From DASQPR01 sp963797605 (GTDB lineage Bacteria; Actinomycetota; Actinomycetes; Mycobacteriales; Micromonosporaceae), in NCBI GenBank assembly GCA_963797605.1, contig CAWCPX010000002.1, forward strand, positions 310,001 to 374,000: a stretch of DNA of 64,000 nt. Direction: 5' to 3'. This document shows, piece by piece, positions 53,737-62,993 of the stretch; the first letter of the stretch is position 1, and the number at the start of each line of letters is the position of its first letter. Under the pieces are notes generated by a model, which was given only the letters and a program-made list of their open reading frames with translations, was not told where the DNA came from and searched no databases. The translations under genes and the position numbers were made by a program.

Positions 53737-55422
53737 ATGAACCTCTTCCCCAAGTTGCGGTTACGCCGGGCCGCACGCACGCATTTCGGCTGGCGCACCC
53801 TCCGCCCCGGTCAGATCGACGCGATGCGCGCCGTTCTGGCCGGCAAAGACACCGTCGTCGTGCTACCCACGGGTGCCGGCAAATCCGCGATCTACCAGGT
53901 GCCGGCGACGCTCCTGCGAGGGCCGACCCTGGTCATCTCGCCGCTGCTCGCGTTGCAACATGACCAGGTCGCGGCGCTCAACGCCCGCGACGTGCCGGAG
54001 TTGCGGGCCGAGCGGATCAGTTCCGCGCAAACCCCGAAACAGCAGGCCGAAGCGTTGGAACGCGTACGCGCTGGGCAGGCACGGCTGCTGTTCGTGACGC
54101 CGGAGCAACTCGCGTCGCCCGATCGGCTGGCCGCCTTCCGGGAACTGAATCCCGCGCTGGTCGCGATCGACGAGGCGCACTGCATTTCCACGTGGGGCCA
54201 CGACTTCCGCCCCGATTACCTGGCCCTGGGCCACGTGATCAAGGCGCTCGGCCGCCCGCCGATCGTGGCGCTGACCGCGACCGCGTCGCCACCCGTACGC
54301 GATGACATCGCTGAACGCCTCGGCATGCGCGATCCGAAGATCGTCATCGGGGAACTCGACCGGCCGAACCTGCACCTGGAAGCCGCCCACTGCCCGACCG
54401 AAGAGCTGCGATGGCGGCGCCTGCTCGGTTTCCTCGACGGCATCGAAGGCTCCGGCATCATTTACGTGGCCACCCGGCGTGCCGCCGAGGAACTGACCGA
54501 ACGCCTGGTCGCTTCGGGTCACCCGGCCACCTACTACCACGGAGGGATGTCCGCCGGCATGCGTCGCGACCGGCATGCCGCCTTCACCGCCGACGAGGCC
54601 CCGATCATGGTCGCCACGTCCGCGTTCGGGATGGGCATCGACAAGGCGAACATCCGCTGGGTGGCGCACATGGCGTTACCCGACTCGCCGGACAGCTACC
54701 TGCAGGAGATCGGGCGCGCCGGCCGCGACGGGCAGCCGTCCCGCGTCCTGCTCCTCTACCGGGCCGAAGACGTCGCGCTGCAACGGTTCTTCAGCGGTGG
54801 CACGCCCGCGGCCGACGATCTGCTCTACATCGCCGCTGCCGTGCGGGCCGGCGCCGCGACGAAGACCGAGGTCGCGAAGCGGACGAAGATGTCGCCACGG
54901 AAGGTCGCGTCACTGCTCGGGCTGCTGGAAAGCGTCGGTGCGGCGGCATCCGGAGCCAAAGGCGAGCTGAAACTTCCGGCGTTCGCACCCTCGCCCGAAG
55001 ACGCGGTCGTGCTCGCGCTGGCCGAAGCCGAGCGGCACCAGGTGCTGCAACGGTCGCGTACCGACATGATGCGCCAATTCGCCGAAACGGCCGCGTGCCG
55101 GGTGCAACCCCTGTTGGGCTACTTCGGCGAACAGATGGACCGGCCGTGTGGGCACTGCGATAACTGCGCCGGTGGTACCCCCAAACGGCCGATCGCGGCT
55201 CCGCGCCACTCGCCGTCGCGGCGGTCCGTGGCATCGGGCCGGTCGAAGGGTGGCCGGGGGCCGTACCCGTTGCACAGCACGGTGCGACACGCCCAATGGG
55301 GTCTCGGCACCGTGCTGGGCTACGAATCCGACCGCATGACCGTGCTGTTCGACCAGGTCGGCTACAAAACCCTGTCGGTCGCGGTCGTGCAGGACAACGA
55401 CCTGCTGGCGCAGGAGAGCTAG
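53737..55422 (+). CDS. RecQ-family ATP-dependent DNA helicase
   Basis: 561 residues, intact. Motif order: RPGQIDAMRAVLAGKDTVVV, LPTGAGKSAIYQ (Walker A), DEAHCISTWGHDFRPDYLAL (motif II with the RecQ aromatic loop), TATASPPVRDDIA, ATSAFGMGIDKANIRWVAHM and QEIGRAGRDGQPS (motif VI). The RQC zinc cysteines appear as CRVQ and CGHCDNC, and the protein ends in a small Tudor/SH3-like piece (VRHAQWGLGTVLGYESDRMT). There is no HRDC domain. It unwinds forked or joined DNA in recombinational repair. Its stop overlaps the convergent permease stop in CTAG. Confidence 0.92.
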   Translation: MNLFPKLRLRRAARTHFGWRTLRPGQIDAMRAVLAGKDTVVVLPTGAGKSAIYQVPATLLRGPTLVISPLLALQHDQVAALNARDVPELRAERISSAQTPKQQAEALERVRAGQARLLFVTPEQLASPDRLAAFRELNPALVAIDEAHCISTWGHDFRPDYLALGHVIKALGRPPIVALTATASPPVRDDIAERLGMRDPKIVIGELDRPNLHLEAAHCPTEELRWRRLLGFLDGIEGSGIIYVATRRAAEELTERLVASGHPATYYHGGMSAGMRRDRHAAFTADEAPIMVATSAFGMGIDKANIRWVAHMALPDSPDSYLQEIGRAGRDGQPSRVLLLYRAEDVALQRFFSGGTPAADDLLYIAAAVRAGAATKTEVAKRTKMSPRKVASLLGLLESVGAAASGAKGELKLPAFAPSPEDAVVLALAEAERHQVLQRSRTDMMRQFAETAACRVQPLLGYFGEQMDRPCGHCDNCAGGTPKRPIAAPRHSPSRRSVASGRSKGGRGPYPLHSTVRHAQWGLGTVLGYESDRMTVLFDQVGYKTLSVAVVQDNDLLAQES

Positions 55423-56249
55423 TTGATTCGCCGGCGGAACGCCACGATCGATCCGATGACGGAGACGACGAGGATTCCGACGCACCAGATCACGGCCTTG
55501 ACGACGTCGTCGCCGATCGGGTGGCCGGCGAGGAGTGACCGGATCGATTCGATGATCGGGGTGCTGGGCTGGTTGCGCGCGAACCCGTGCAACCAGCTCG
55601 GCATCGTCGAGATCGGCACGAAGGCGCTGCTCGCGTACGGCAGGAACATGAAGACGAAGGTGAAGCCGTTCGCCGCCTCCGGTGTCGACGCGAGCAGCCC
55701 GACCGTCGCGGCGAGCCACGAGACCGCCGTCATGAAGAGCACGAGCACGCAGCCGACGCCCAGCCACTGCAACGCCGACGCGTGCGGACGGAACCCGATC
55801 GCGAGACCGATGCCGAAGATGATCGCCGTGGAGACCAGGTTGCGGGCGACGCTCGCGACCACGTGACCGGAGATCATCGAGGCGCCACCGATGTCCATCG
55901 AGCGGAACCGGTCGACGATGCCGCGCTTCATGTCGTCGCTGACTACGACGGCCGTGGTGGCCGAGCCGAACGCGGCGCACAGCAGGATCACGCCGGGCAC
56001 GATGTAGGTCGCGTACCCGGTGCTCGTTTCGGTCCGGATGGCTCCACCGAAGAGGTAGACGAACAGCAGCATCAGCATCACCGGCAGCAGCAGCGACGTG
56101 ATCAGAGCTTCGACGTTGCGCCGGGAGAGCCGCAGGCCACGTCCGATCATGATGACCATGTCGCGGAAGGGTGCCGACGGTCTCGCGGCGGGTACCGCGA
56201 TCGTCCGTGATGGCGGCGGGGTGCGGGTGAGCGTGGCGGCGTCAGACAC
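55419..56249 (-). CDS. ABC-2 type permease, DrrB-like
   Basis: 276 residues with six helices: LITSLLLPVMLMLLFVYLFG, YIVPGVILLCAAFGSATTAV, STAIIFGIGLAIGF, LGVGCVLVLFMTAVSWLAAT, GFTFVFMFLPYASSAFVPIS and AVIWCVGILVVSVIGSIVAF. The VPGVILLCAAFGSATTAV and SDDMKRGIVDRFRSMD segments are typical of daunorubicin-resistance-type permeases. It overlaps the ATPase gene by eight bases and is the second gene of that operon. Probably exports a hydrophobic drug, lipid or antibiotic under control of the divergent regulator. Confidence 0.88.
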   Translation of the reverse strand: MSDAATLTRTPPPSRTIAVPAARPSAPFRDMVIMIGRGLRLSRRNVEALITSLLLPVMLMLLFVYLFGGAIRTETSTGYATYIVPGVILLCAAFGSATTAVVVSDDMKRGIVDRFRSMDIGGASMISGHVVASVARNLVSTAIIFGIGLAIGFRPHASALQWLGVGCVLVLFMTAVSWLAATVGLLASTPEAANGFTFVFMFLPYASSAFVPISTMPSWLHGFARNQPSTPIIESIRSLLAGHPIGDDVVKAVIWCVGILVVSVIGSIVAFRRRIN

Positions 56250-57217
56250 GGGAGATCTCCTTTGGCGCGGTGGCGGTGATGTTGTCGGTGGCGTGACCGG
56301 TCAGGGCGAGGAAGACGTCGTCGAGCGTTGCGTTGTGGATCGCGAACTCGGTGACGGCGATGCGCTGTGGATCGAGGTGGTCGAGAAGTGAACGGATGTG
56401 CGGCGCGGATCCATCCGTGGCGACGCCGAGCACCCGCCGGCCGCGGTCCCGGTGAATCGCGCGCGCACCGAGGTCATCCACGATGCTCTGCCAGGTGAGA
56501 TCGTCCACAATGGTCATGTCCAGGCGCTGCTCGACGACCTGGCGCTTGAGGTCCGCGGCGGTGCCGTCGGCGATGATGCGGCCGCCCGCGAGCACGGCGA
56601 CGCGGTCCGCCAGTTGATCCGCCTCTTCCAGGTATTGCGTGGTCAGCAGCACGGTCACGCCGGATTTGGCAAGATCCGCGACGACCTGCCACATCATCTG
56701 CCGGCTCGGCAGGTCCAGCCCGGTGCTCGGCTCATCGAGGAAGACCACGCTCGGTTGGCCCACGAGCCCGGCGGCGAGATCGAGCCGGCGTCGCATGCCA
56801 CCGGAGTAGGTGCCGACGCGGCGCGATCCGGCCTCGGTCAGGTCGAACTGGGCGAGCAACGCCGCCGCCCGTGCCTTCGCGCCGGAACGCGTCAGCCCCA
56901 GCAGGCGGCCCATCATGGTCAGGTTCTCGGCGCCGGTCTGTACGTCGTCGACGGCCGCGAACTGGCCGGTGAGGCTGATATGCCGGCGCACCTGACCGCG
57001 TTCGCGAAGCGATGTCGAAACCGGCGACCCGTGCATGGCCGGCGTCAGCTTGCCCGAGTGTGGCCAGGATGCGCACGAGCGTCGTCTTACCGGCACCGTT
57101 CGGCCCCAGAAGGGCGTGCACGCTGCCGGCCGGCACCCGGAGATCGATTCCGGCGAGAACCCGTACGTCGCCGTACGACTTCATCAAGCCATTCGTTTCG
57201 ATCGCTAGATCTGTCAT
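56242..57217 (-). pseudogene. DrrA-like ABC transporter ATP-binding protein (one frameshift)
   Basis: ATG 57217 (an earlier GTG at 57220 is possible). Walker A is GPNGAGKTTLVRIL, the signature is YSGGMRRRLDLAAGL and Walker B is VVFLDEPSTGLD, with LTTQYLEEADQLADRVAVL, the daunorubicin-resistance form. Near 57012 one base is out of place (AGFDIASR to ERGQVRRHISLTGQF); the remainder runs cleanly to the stop. The repaired length is about 325 residues with the DrrA C-terminal domain. It is divergent from the GntR/TetR hybrid, with inverted repeats in between. Confidence 0.85.
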
Positions 57218-57243
57218 CACGTCACTCCCGATGGGTCCGGTAT

Positions 57244-57267
57244 GGTGTACAAGGAATCCCGTACACC
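57244..57267. promoter_or_regulatory. GGTGTAC/GTACACC inverted repeat close to the ABC gene
   Basis: Perfect 7-bp arms with a 10-base spacer, 27 bases upstream of the ABC ATPase ATG, where it would block its promoter. It shares GTAC with the palindromes nearer the regulator gene. Confidence 0.55.
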
Positions 57268-57316
57268 GTACGCACGGGTCCGAGATGCCGGCAATGACAG
57301 CGGCGGGAAGCGGCGC

Positions 57317-57396
57317 GCCGTACTAGTACACGTGGCACGATCTGAGCTCTTGAACTGGGAAAGGGTTCAGAGGCCGTGCCGCTGCCGTACTAGTAC
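57317..57396. promoter_or_regulatory. Two identical GCCGTACTAGTAC sites before the GntR/TetR regulator
   Basis: The perfect palindrome GTACTAGTAC occurs at 57320-57329 and again at 57387-57396, both within the identical 13-mer GCCGTACTAGTAC and 67 bases apart. The second ends 24 bases before the regulator ATG, overlapping where its promoter should lie. Together with 57244-57267 it suggests an autoregulated divergent promoter. Confidence 0.65.
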
Positions 57397-57419
57397 GCCC
57401 CAAGCGAGAGGATGAGCAC

Positions 57420-58382
57420 ATGACCGAACCCGAGCCGCCCTACGTGCGGATCGCCAACGAGATCGAGCAGCGCATCCGCGACGGCGCGCTACACCCCGGC
57501 GACCGGGTGCCGTCGACGCGCCAGATCACGAAGGAGTGGGGCGTGGCGATCGCGACCGCGACCAAGGCGCTCGTGGAGTTGGGCGCTCGTGGCGCGGTGC
57601 GGCCGATCCCGGGCGTCGGCACGGTCGTCGCGGGTGAGGTGACGATCTCCGAGCGACCGGCGGCACACGATTTGCCGACCATTCGGTCACGCGCCACGGC
57701 GCCCGAGGTCACTCGTGAGCGGATCATCATGACCGCCATCGAGATCGCTGACCTGGAAGGGATCGGCGCGCTGTCGATGCGGCGGATCGGCCTGAACATG
57801 AAGGTGCCGACGATGTCGCTCTACCGCTGGATCAGCAGCAAGGACGATCTCGTTGTCAGCATGATGGATCACGTGATGGGTCGCGGCGACTGGCCTGCGC
57901 CGACCGGCGACTGGCGGGAGCAGCTGGAATACATCGCGTGGCGGCAGTGGGAGGGCTATCGCGAGCATCCGTGGCTCGCGCACGTGGTCTCGCTCACGCG
58001 GCCGCAGTTGGCGCCGGGAGCGATGCAGCACACGGAGTGGGTGCTGCGCGCGCTCGAACCGTTCGACCTCGACAGCACGACCCGGATCTACATCGTGTTG
58101 ACGCTGTTCGGCCACGTCAAGGGCGCCGCCAACGGTCTGGCGGCCGAACGCGAGGCGGAACGCGAAACCGGCTACGACATCGACGAGTACATGCAACGGA
58201 CGGACGCGATCTTCGCCACGCACATCCAGTCCGGCCGGTTTCCGTCACTCGCGAAGATCGACGGAAACCCCGACGTCGATTTCGACCTGACCGATCTATT
58301 CGAGTTCGGGCTCCGGCTGGTCCTCGACGGCCTGGCCAAGTTGCTCGAAACGGCTGATGAACCGGTGGAGATCGATCGGTAG
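57420..58382 (+). CDS. Two-domain regulator: GntR winged helix fused to a TetR domain
   Basis: 320 residues. Residues 1-75 are a GntR-type winged helix (RIANEIEQRIRDGALHPGDR, VPSTRQITKEWGVAIATATK, RPIPGVGTVVAG). Residues about 95-150 are a TetR HTH (LSMRRIGLNMKVPTMSLYRW), followed by a TetR_C-type ligand domain (WREQLEYIAWRQWEGYREHP, YIVLTLFGHVKGAANGLAAE). Two DNA-binding modules in one chain is unusual but known in actinobacteria. It is divergent from the DrrAB-like exporter and is likely its repressor, released by an exported drug. Confidence 0.88.
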   Translation: MTEPEPPYVRIANEIEQRIRDGALHPGDRVPSTRQITKEWGVAIATATKALVELGARGAVRPIPGVGTVVAGEVTISERPAAHDLPTIRSRATAPEVTRERIIMTAIEIADLEGIGALSMRRIGLNMKVPTMSLYRWISSKDDLVVSMMDHVMGRGDWPAPTGDWREQLEYIAWRQWEGYREHPWLAHVVSLTRPQLAPGAMQHTEWVLRALEPFDLDSTTRIYIVLTLFGHVKGAANGLAAEREAERETGYDIDEYMQRTDAIFATHIQSGRFPSLAKIDGNPDVDFDLTDLFEFGLRLVLDGLAKLLETADEPVEIDR

Positions 58383-58458
58383 TCGATTGCCAGCACAATG
58401 ATCGGCTGCGTAAGGTGGGCGCGAATCAGTATCGCTGATCATGAACTACGGGGATGGC

Positions 58459-61272
58459 ATGCGCGCTCTTCGAAGTCGTACCACCATGGGAATTTTCACT
58501 TCTATCTTGGTCGTCGCGGCGGGCGTGACGTTGTCGCCCAGCGCTGCGACCGCGGCCGGTGGATCGTTCATTTTCGCGAGTTCTCGCGGCGCTTGCAGCG
58601 TCTCGGGGCCCGGGCTTTCCGCCGCGGACCCTTATTGCAGTCTGCAATCCGCTCTCGATGCCGCCCAGCCCGGTGACACCGTGGTCGCGAACGGCGCGTT
58701 CGGCCCACTGACCGTTTCGCACTCCGGCACAACGGCGGCTCCGATCACCATCGAGGGCTTCATCTACTACAACACCGGCTCGTACGTCATCGGCACGGAC
58801 GCGGAAGGCACCGCCACGACGCCGGGCATCACCTTCACCGGAGTGCACGACGTCAACGTGCTCGCAGTCGAAGCGATCGGGGCCGCGACCAGCGCCATCT
58901 CGATCGTGCACTCCCATGACCTGACGCTGGACAGTGTCTCCATCGGTCTCGTGGGGCCCGACAGTCAGCACAGCGCCACCGAAATCGCGATCGACGGTCA
59001 GTCGTCGAACGTCACGCTGTCTCGCGTCCATGGCGCCATCGGGCCCGGGTCGGGAGTCGGCATCGCGGCCGGCGCCTCACACGTCATCGTCACGACGAGC
59101 GAGTTCAACAGCACAGCCGCCGACGCGATCTCGGTGGTCGGTGCGAGCGACATCGACATCACGAGCAACAGCCTGATCTCCCGATGCGGAAGCGCGGTGT
59201 CGTACACGTCGGGAGCATCCGGCGTGGTGGAGAACAACGTCGCGGAGGCCTCCGTCCCAACCTGCACGGCGTCGGTGTCGGCGCTCACCGTCTCGGCCGA
59301 CTCCGCCGCTGCCGTCACCACCGACTACAACGCGATCTCGGCTCCGGCTACCACAACGGCGTACACATGGGCGGGCACGACGTACGCGACCGCCGCCGCC
59401 TTCGCCGCCGCGACCGGTCAGGGCCACCACGACATCGTGCAGTCGGCTCTGTTCCCGCTAAGCCAGCCGGTCGAGGGCTCGCCACTAATCGACTCCGCCG
59501 ACGCGAACGCGCCCGGCGAACTGGCCACCGACTTCCAGCACAAGGCGCGGGCCGACGATCTTGAGGTCGTCAACGGCGGGAGTGGCTTCCACGACCGCGG
59601 ACCGATCGAGCGGCAAGACGTCGTGACCTGGAGCTATCCGACCGGTGCGGCCGGCCTGGCTCCGTTCACGGCACCGGTCCCGATCCCCAGCGCCTGGACG
59701 CCGTTGACGACCACGATCGACTTCGGCGACGGCTCCACTCCGCTCAAGGACGTAACCGGTGTCACCTCTCACGTCTATGCGACGCCGGGCACCTACGTCG
59801 GCGCCATCAGCGCGACCGGCACTGACGGCGTGAAGGGCGGCTACGGTTTTACTACCGTCGTCGAGACGGCATCGGCGCCGCAGTCGACGGTGGTAGCGAC
59901 CCGGACGATCACCGATGACTCCTTCGGGGTTCTGGCGGGGTCGATATCGTTCACGATGCCGCCGATCGCCGACCAGTTCGAGGTGCAGAATCAGACCCTT
60001 GACTTCGGTGATGGCACGTCGGTTCAGGGCGTCCTCCTGAGCTCCTTCCCCCACCAGTACGCGGCGGCGGGCACCTACACGGCGACGTTGACCGATACTG
60101 ATTTCCTGGGCCGCACCACGTCGACGACGACCGCGGTGACGGCCGCGCTCGGATTCCAGCCTGTCCCGGCGGTGCGCGACTATGACAGCCGCACGGCACT
60201 CTCCCAGCAGATCCCGGCCGGTGGCGTCGTGAAGCTGTCGGCCTCGCAACTCAACGCGGACACGCTCAACTACGCGGGCGAGGCAGTCGTGATCGGTGTC
60301 ACGGCGTCGGGTGAAGCGAAATCGGGATTCCTTACCGTCTACCCGGACGGGACGACCCGGCCCAACGTCTCCACCGTCAACTTCGCGGCTGGCCAGACCA
60401 TCGCCAACCAGACGACCACGTTGCTGGGCAGCAACGGATCCGTCGACTTCTACAACGGCAGCGCCGGCCCGATTGATCTGATCGTCGACACGTACGGCAC
60501 CCATGCGGTGGCTGTGCCGGCGAACACGTACGTGCCGGTCAGCCCGGTCCGGGTCCTCGACACGCGAGTTGGACTTGGCGCCGCGGCCGCTCCGGTGGCC
60601 GGTGGACACACGATCGGCGTCGGGATGGGCGCCGCGGTGCCGTTGAACGCGAACTCCGTGATCGTCAACGTGACCACGACGAACGCGAAGAGTGCGGGCT
60701 ATCTGAAGGCGTACGAGTCCGGCGTCGCGGTCACCCCGGCGTCGGCGTCCAACTGGGCGGCGGGCGGCACGGTGTCGAACCTTGTCGTGGTGCCGCTCGG
60801 CGCCGACGGAAAGATCAACTTGTTCAACGGCGGCACCGGTTCGGCTGACTTCATCACCGACGTTGTCGGCTTCTACGCAAACGGTGGCACGCAGGCGCTC
60901 TACCTGCCGTCATCGCCCGCGCGGGTGCTGGACACGCGCAACGGCACGGGTACCGGCGTCACCGCGAAGATCGGCGCCGGCCAGACGATCACGTTGCATC
61001 TGACCGGCGCGAACGGGGTCGCAGCGGTCGGCACGAAGGCGGTGTCGTTGAACCTGACGGCCTTGAACGGCGGCGGATCGGGCTGGCTGACGCTCTACCC
61101 TGACGGCGCGACCCGACCAGTGGCGTCGAGCCTCAACTACGTCGCCGGCAACGCGATCGCGAACGCCACGATCATGCCGGTCGGCGCCGACGGATCGGTG
61201 CAGATCTACAACGGCGGCACGACGGCCGTGGACGTCATCGCCGACCTAACCGGCAGCTACTACAGCAACTAG
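58459..61272 (+). CDS. Secreted beta-helix and PKD-like protein with three C-terminal repeat modules (copy 3)
   Basis: About 937 residues, intact. Signal peptide MRALRSRTTMGIFTSILVVA ends before SPSAATAAG. Residues about 35-330 form a right-handed parallel beta-helix-like domain (YCSLQSALDAAQPGDTVVAN, VNVLAVEAIGAATSAISIVH). Two PKD-like domains follow (TTIDFGDGSTPLKDVTGVTS and QTLDFGDGTSVQG). The C-terminus has three modules opening VRDYDSRTALSQ, PVRVLDTRVGLG and PARVLDTRNGTG and ending in YYSN. ATG 58459 is preferred for its GGGG ribosome site over 58441. It may bind carbohydrate or surfaces; a lyase site is not visible. Confidence 0.85.
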   Translation: MRALRSRTTMGIFTSILVVAAGVTLSPSAATAAGGSFIFASSRGACSVSGPGLSAADPYCSLQSALDAAQPGDTVVANGAFGPLTVSHSGTTAAPITIEGFIYYNTGSYVIGTDAEGTATTPGITFTGVHDVNVLAVEAIGAATSAISIVHSHDLTLDSVSIGLVGPDSQHSATEIAIDGQSSNVTLSRVHGAIGPGSGVGIAAGASHVIVTTSEFNSTAADAISVVGASDIDITSNSLISRCGSAVSYTSGASGVVENNVAEASVPTCTASVSALTVSADSAAAVTTDYNAISAPATTTAYTWAGTTYATAAAFAAATGQGHHDIVQSALFPLSQPVEGSPLIDSADANAPGELATDFQHKARADDLEVVNGGSGFHDRGPIERQDVVTWSYPTGAAGLAPFTAPVPIPSAWTPLTTTIDFGDGSTPLKDVTGVTSHVYATPGTYVGAISATGTDGVKGGYGFTTVVETASAPQSTVVATRTITDDSFGVLAGSISFTMPPIADQFEVQNQTLDFGDGTSVQGVLLSSFPHQYAAAGTYTATLTDTDFLGRTTSTTTAVTAALGFQPVPAVRDYDSRTALSQQIPAGGVVKLSASQLNADTLNYAGEAVVIGVTASGEAKSGFLTVYPDGTTRPNVSTVNFAAGQTIANQTTTLLGSNGSVDFYNGSAGPIDLIVDTYGTHAVAVPANTYVPVSPVRVLDTRVGLGAAAAPVAGGHTIGVGMGAAVPLNANSVIVNVTTTNAKSAGYLKAYESGVAVTPASASNWAAGGTVSNLVVVPLGADGKINLFNGGTGSADFITDVVGFYANGGTQALYLPSSPARVLDTRNGTGTGVTAKIGAGQTITLHLTGANGVAAVGTKAVSLNLTALNGGGSGWLTLYPDGATRPVASSLNYVAGNAIANATIMPVGADGSVQIYNGGTTAVDVIADLTGSYYSN

Positions 61273-61276
61273 GGTC

Positions 61277-61336
61277 TGCGGATCTTGCGAGTTACGGGCC
61301 TCCTACGATGGGGGCTCGTAACCCGCAAGATCCGCA
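61277..61336 (+). terminator. Long hairpin after the third triple-repeat gene
   Basis: TGCGGATCTTGCG at 61277-61289 pairs with 61324-61336, continued by a near-perfect GTTACG/CGTAAC inner stem with two mismatches. It begins five bases after the stop codon. Confidence 0.8.
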
Positions 61337-61639
61337 AATCTTGTGAACGCGACCCTCGGCCTTCGCCCGGACCAGGATGGCTTTCGCGAGGTTGCCGTCA
61401 TAGTGGGACGCGTCCCACAGGTAGGTGACCTGGCCAGCGGCGCTTGCTTCCACGTTCGTCACAGGACTCCCTGTGGTCGGACAGAATCACTGCGCTATTT
61501 CATCGGATCTCCGCGCCGATGCCAACACTTTCGGGGCATTAGTCCGATTTCTGACAAGGCGCGCCCGGATCGCCGTGGATTGAAATTTCGCGCACGGGGT
61601 AACGGTCTGGCAACGCACCTTGTAGGGAGGACGAACGTC

Positions 61640-62284
61640 ATGTTTGGAAGACAATCTTCGACAGCAGCGGTTCTCGACGACACGGTCGCGGACGAACGCA
61701 CCGGCGACGTGGCCGCGACCGATACCGTGCCCGTCGTTGACGAGCCGACGGTCGAGCGCCGCGAGGCGAAAGCCGCTCGTGATGCGGCGGCAGAACAGGC
61801 CGCCGCGGACGCGAACGCCGACGCCGACCGCACCGAACGCATCATGACCAAGCCCAAGCGAGCCGGCTGGCGCAGTGCCACGCCCGAGCGCGAGCCGGTC
61901 GTGGACGAGTCCGCCGACAAGGCGGTCGTCGCCGAGCCGATGCCGCCGAGAGGGTGGGCGCACGTCAGCATGCTCGCCTCATTGAGCCTGATCGCGGGCA
62001 CGCTCGCGGTGGCGGCAACGTTGACCGGCCTGCTGGCGCCGGTGGGCTTCGCGGCCGGCATCGTCGCCGCGCTGCTGGGCATCTTCGCGCTCCCGGGTCT
62101 GCGTCGGCGCAACGTCACCGGCCACGGCCTGATGGTGCTCGGCATCCTCTTCGGTGCCTTCGCGATCGTGCTGAGCCTGCTCGCGATCAACGGTGATATC
62201 TCGTGGCTGAGCAGCAAGACCGACGAGATCGCGAAGGTGCACAACTGGCTCAACGACAACATGCACTGGCTGCGTCGCTGGTAG
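61640..62284 (+). CDS. Membrane protein with acidic Ala-rich N-terminus and DUF4190-like helices
   Basis: 214 residues from ATG 61640 with ribosome site GGGAGG. The first 110 residues are charged and Ala-rich (ERREAKAARDAAAEQAAADA), likely coiled or disordered. Three helices follow: MLASLSLIAGTLAVAATLTG, GFAAGIVAALLGIFALPGL and LMVLGILFGAFAIVLSLLAI, then a short tail (ISWLSSKTDEIAKVHNWLND). The helix pattern is DUF4190-like. No function is known; the preceding 300 bases hold only the terminator and promoter. Confidence 0.75.
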   Translation: MFGRQSSTAAVLDDTVADERTGDVAATDTVPVVDEPTVERREAKAARDAAAEQAAADANADADRTERIMTKPKRAGWRSATPEREPVVDESADKAVVAEPMPPRGWAHVSMLASLSLIAGTLAVAATLTGLLAPVGFAAGIVAALLGIFALPGLRRRNVTGHGLMVLGILFGAFAIVLSLLAINGDISWLSSKTDEIAKVHNWLNDNMHWLRRW

Positions 62285-62369
62285 GTCAAAGATCAAGCGC
62301 TTATCCGGGGTACGGCCAGCCGGCCGTGCCCCGGATCTGTCGTCGCCCGGAAATGCCTATAGTCGAGCC

Positions 62370-62843
62370 ATGCCGAGCATCGCCAGCGCCGAGGTTGTTT
62401 CCCGTGACCGACTTCTCGAATTCGTCCGTCCGCGCCATCGCATGACGTTGATGACGACCCGGCGCGATGGTCGCCCGCAGATCTCACCGGTGACCGGGGG
62501 CGTCGACGAGGAGGGCCGCATCGTGATCGCGACCTATCCGGACCGAGCGAAGTCGGTGAACCTCCGCCGGGATCCGTCCGCGACCGTGCTCGTGCACTCC
62601 GATGACTGGGGTGGTGCGTACGTGCAGGTCGACGGCATCGCGGAGGTGCTCGACATGCCGAATCGGGAGACCGAGGACGCGCTGGTGGAGTACTTCCGCT
62701 GCATCTCCGGCGAGCACTCCGACTGGGCCGAATACCGCGAAGCGATGCGTCGCCAGGGGAAGTCGTTGATCCGGATCGACGTAACGCGATGGGGGCCGAT
62801 CGCTACCGGTGGATTTCCGGCGGATCGAGCCCCCAGTCGTTGA
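62370..62843 (+). CDS. PPOX-class F420-dependent enzyme
   Basis: 157 residues. The split-barrel PPOX fold is seen in HRMTLMTTRRDGRPQISPVT, IVIATYPDRAKSVNLRRDPS and GAYVQVDGIAEVLDMP, with the Lys/Arg-rich segment AKSVNLRRDP that in F420-binding members contacts the cofactor phosphates (TIGR03618-type). Such proteins reduce small quinone-like or biliverdin-like substrates with F420H2, fitting an actinobacterial host. The start ATG at 62370 is unambiguous. It is a single gene. Confidence 0.85.
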   Translation: MPSIASAEVVSRDRLLEFVRPRHRMTLMTTRRDGRPQISPVTGGVDEEGRIVIATYPDRAKSVNLRRDPSATVLVHSDDWGGAYVQVDGIAEVLDMPNRETEDALVEYFRCISGEHSDWAEYREAMRRQGKSLIRIDVTRWGPIATGGFPADRAPSR

Positions 62844-62858
62844 GGTGCGTGTCTCGCG

Positions 62859-62993
62859 TCAGGTCCGCTTAGCGAAGAAGCTGATCACCCAGACGACGAA
62901 CACCACGATGGCCACCCACCAGAGGGCGTGAACGACGAAGCCCAGGCCACCCAGCACCAGGGCCAACAGCAGAATCAGCAGCAACAGTCCCAT
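62859..62993 (-). CDS. 44-residue hydrophobic membrane peptide
   Basis: From ATG 62993 with the strong ribosome site GGAGGA, the product is MGLLLLILLLALVLGGLGFV then VHALWWVAIVVFVVWVISFF and AKRT: two joined hydrophobic spans with a basic end. Short proteins like this are common in actinobacterial genomes. An upstream GTG/ATG extension is rejected because of the ribosome site. It lies in the same direction as, and just downstream of, the OhrR-like gene. The role is unknown. Confidence 0.75.
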   Translation of the reverse strand: MGLLLLILLLALVLGGLGFVVHALWWVAIVVFVVWVISFFAKRT

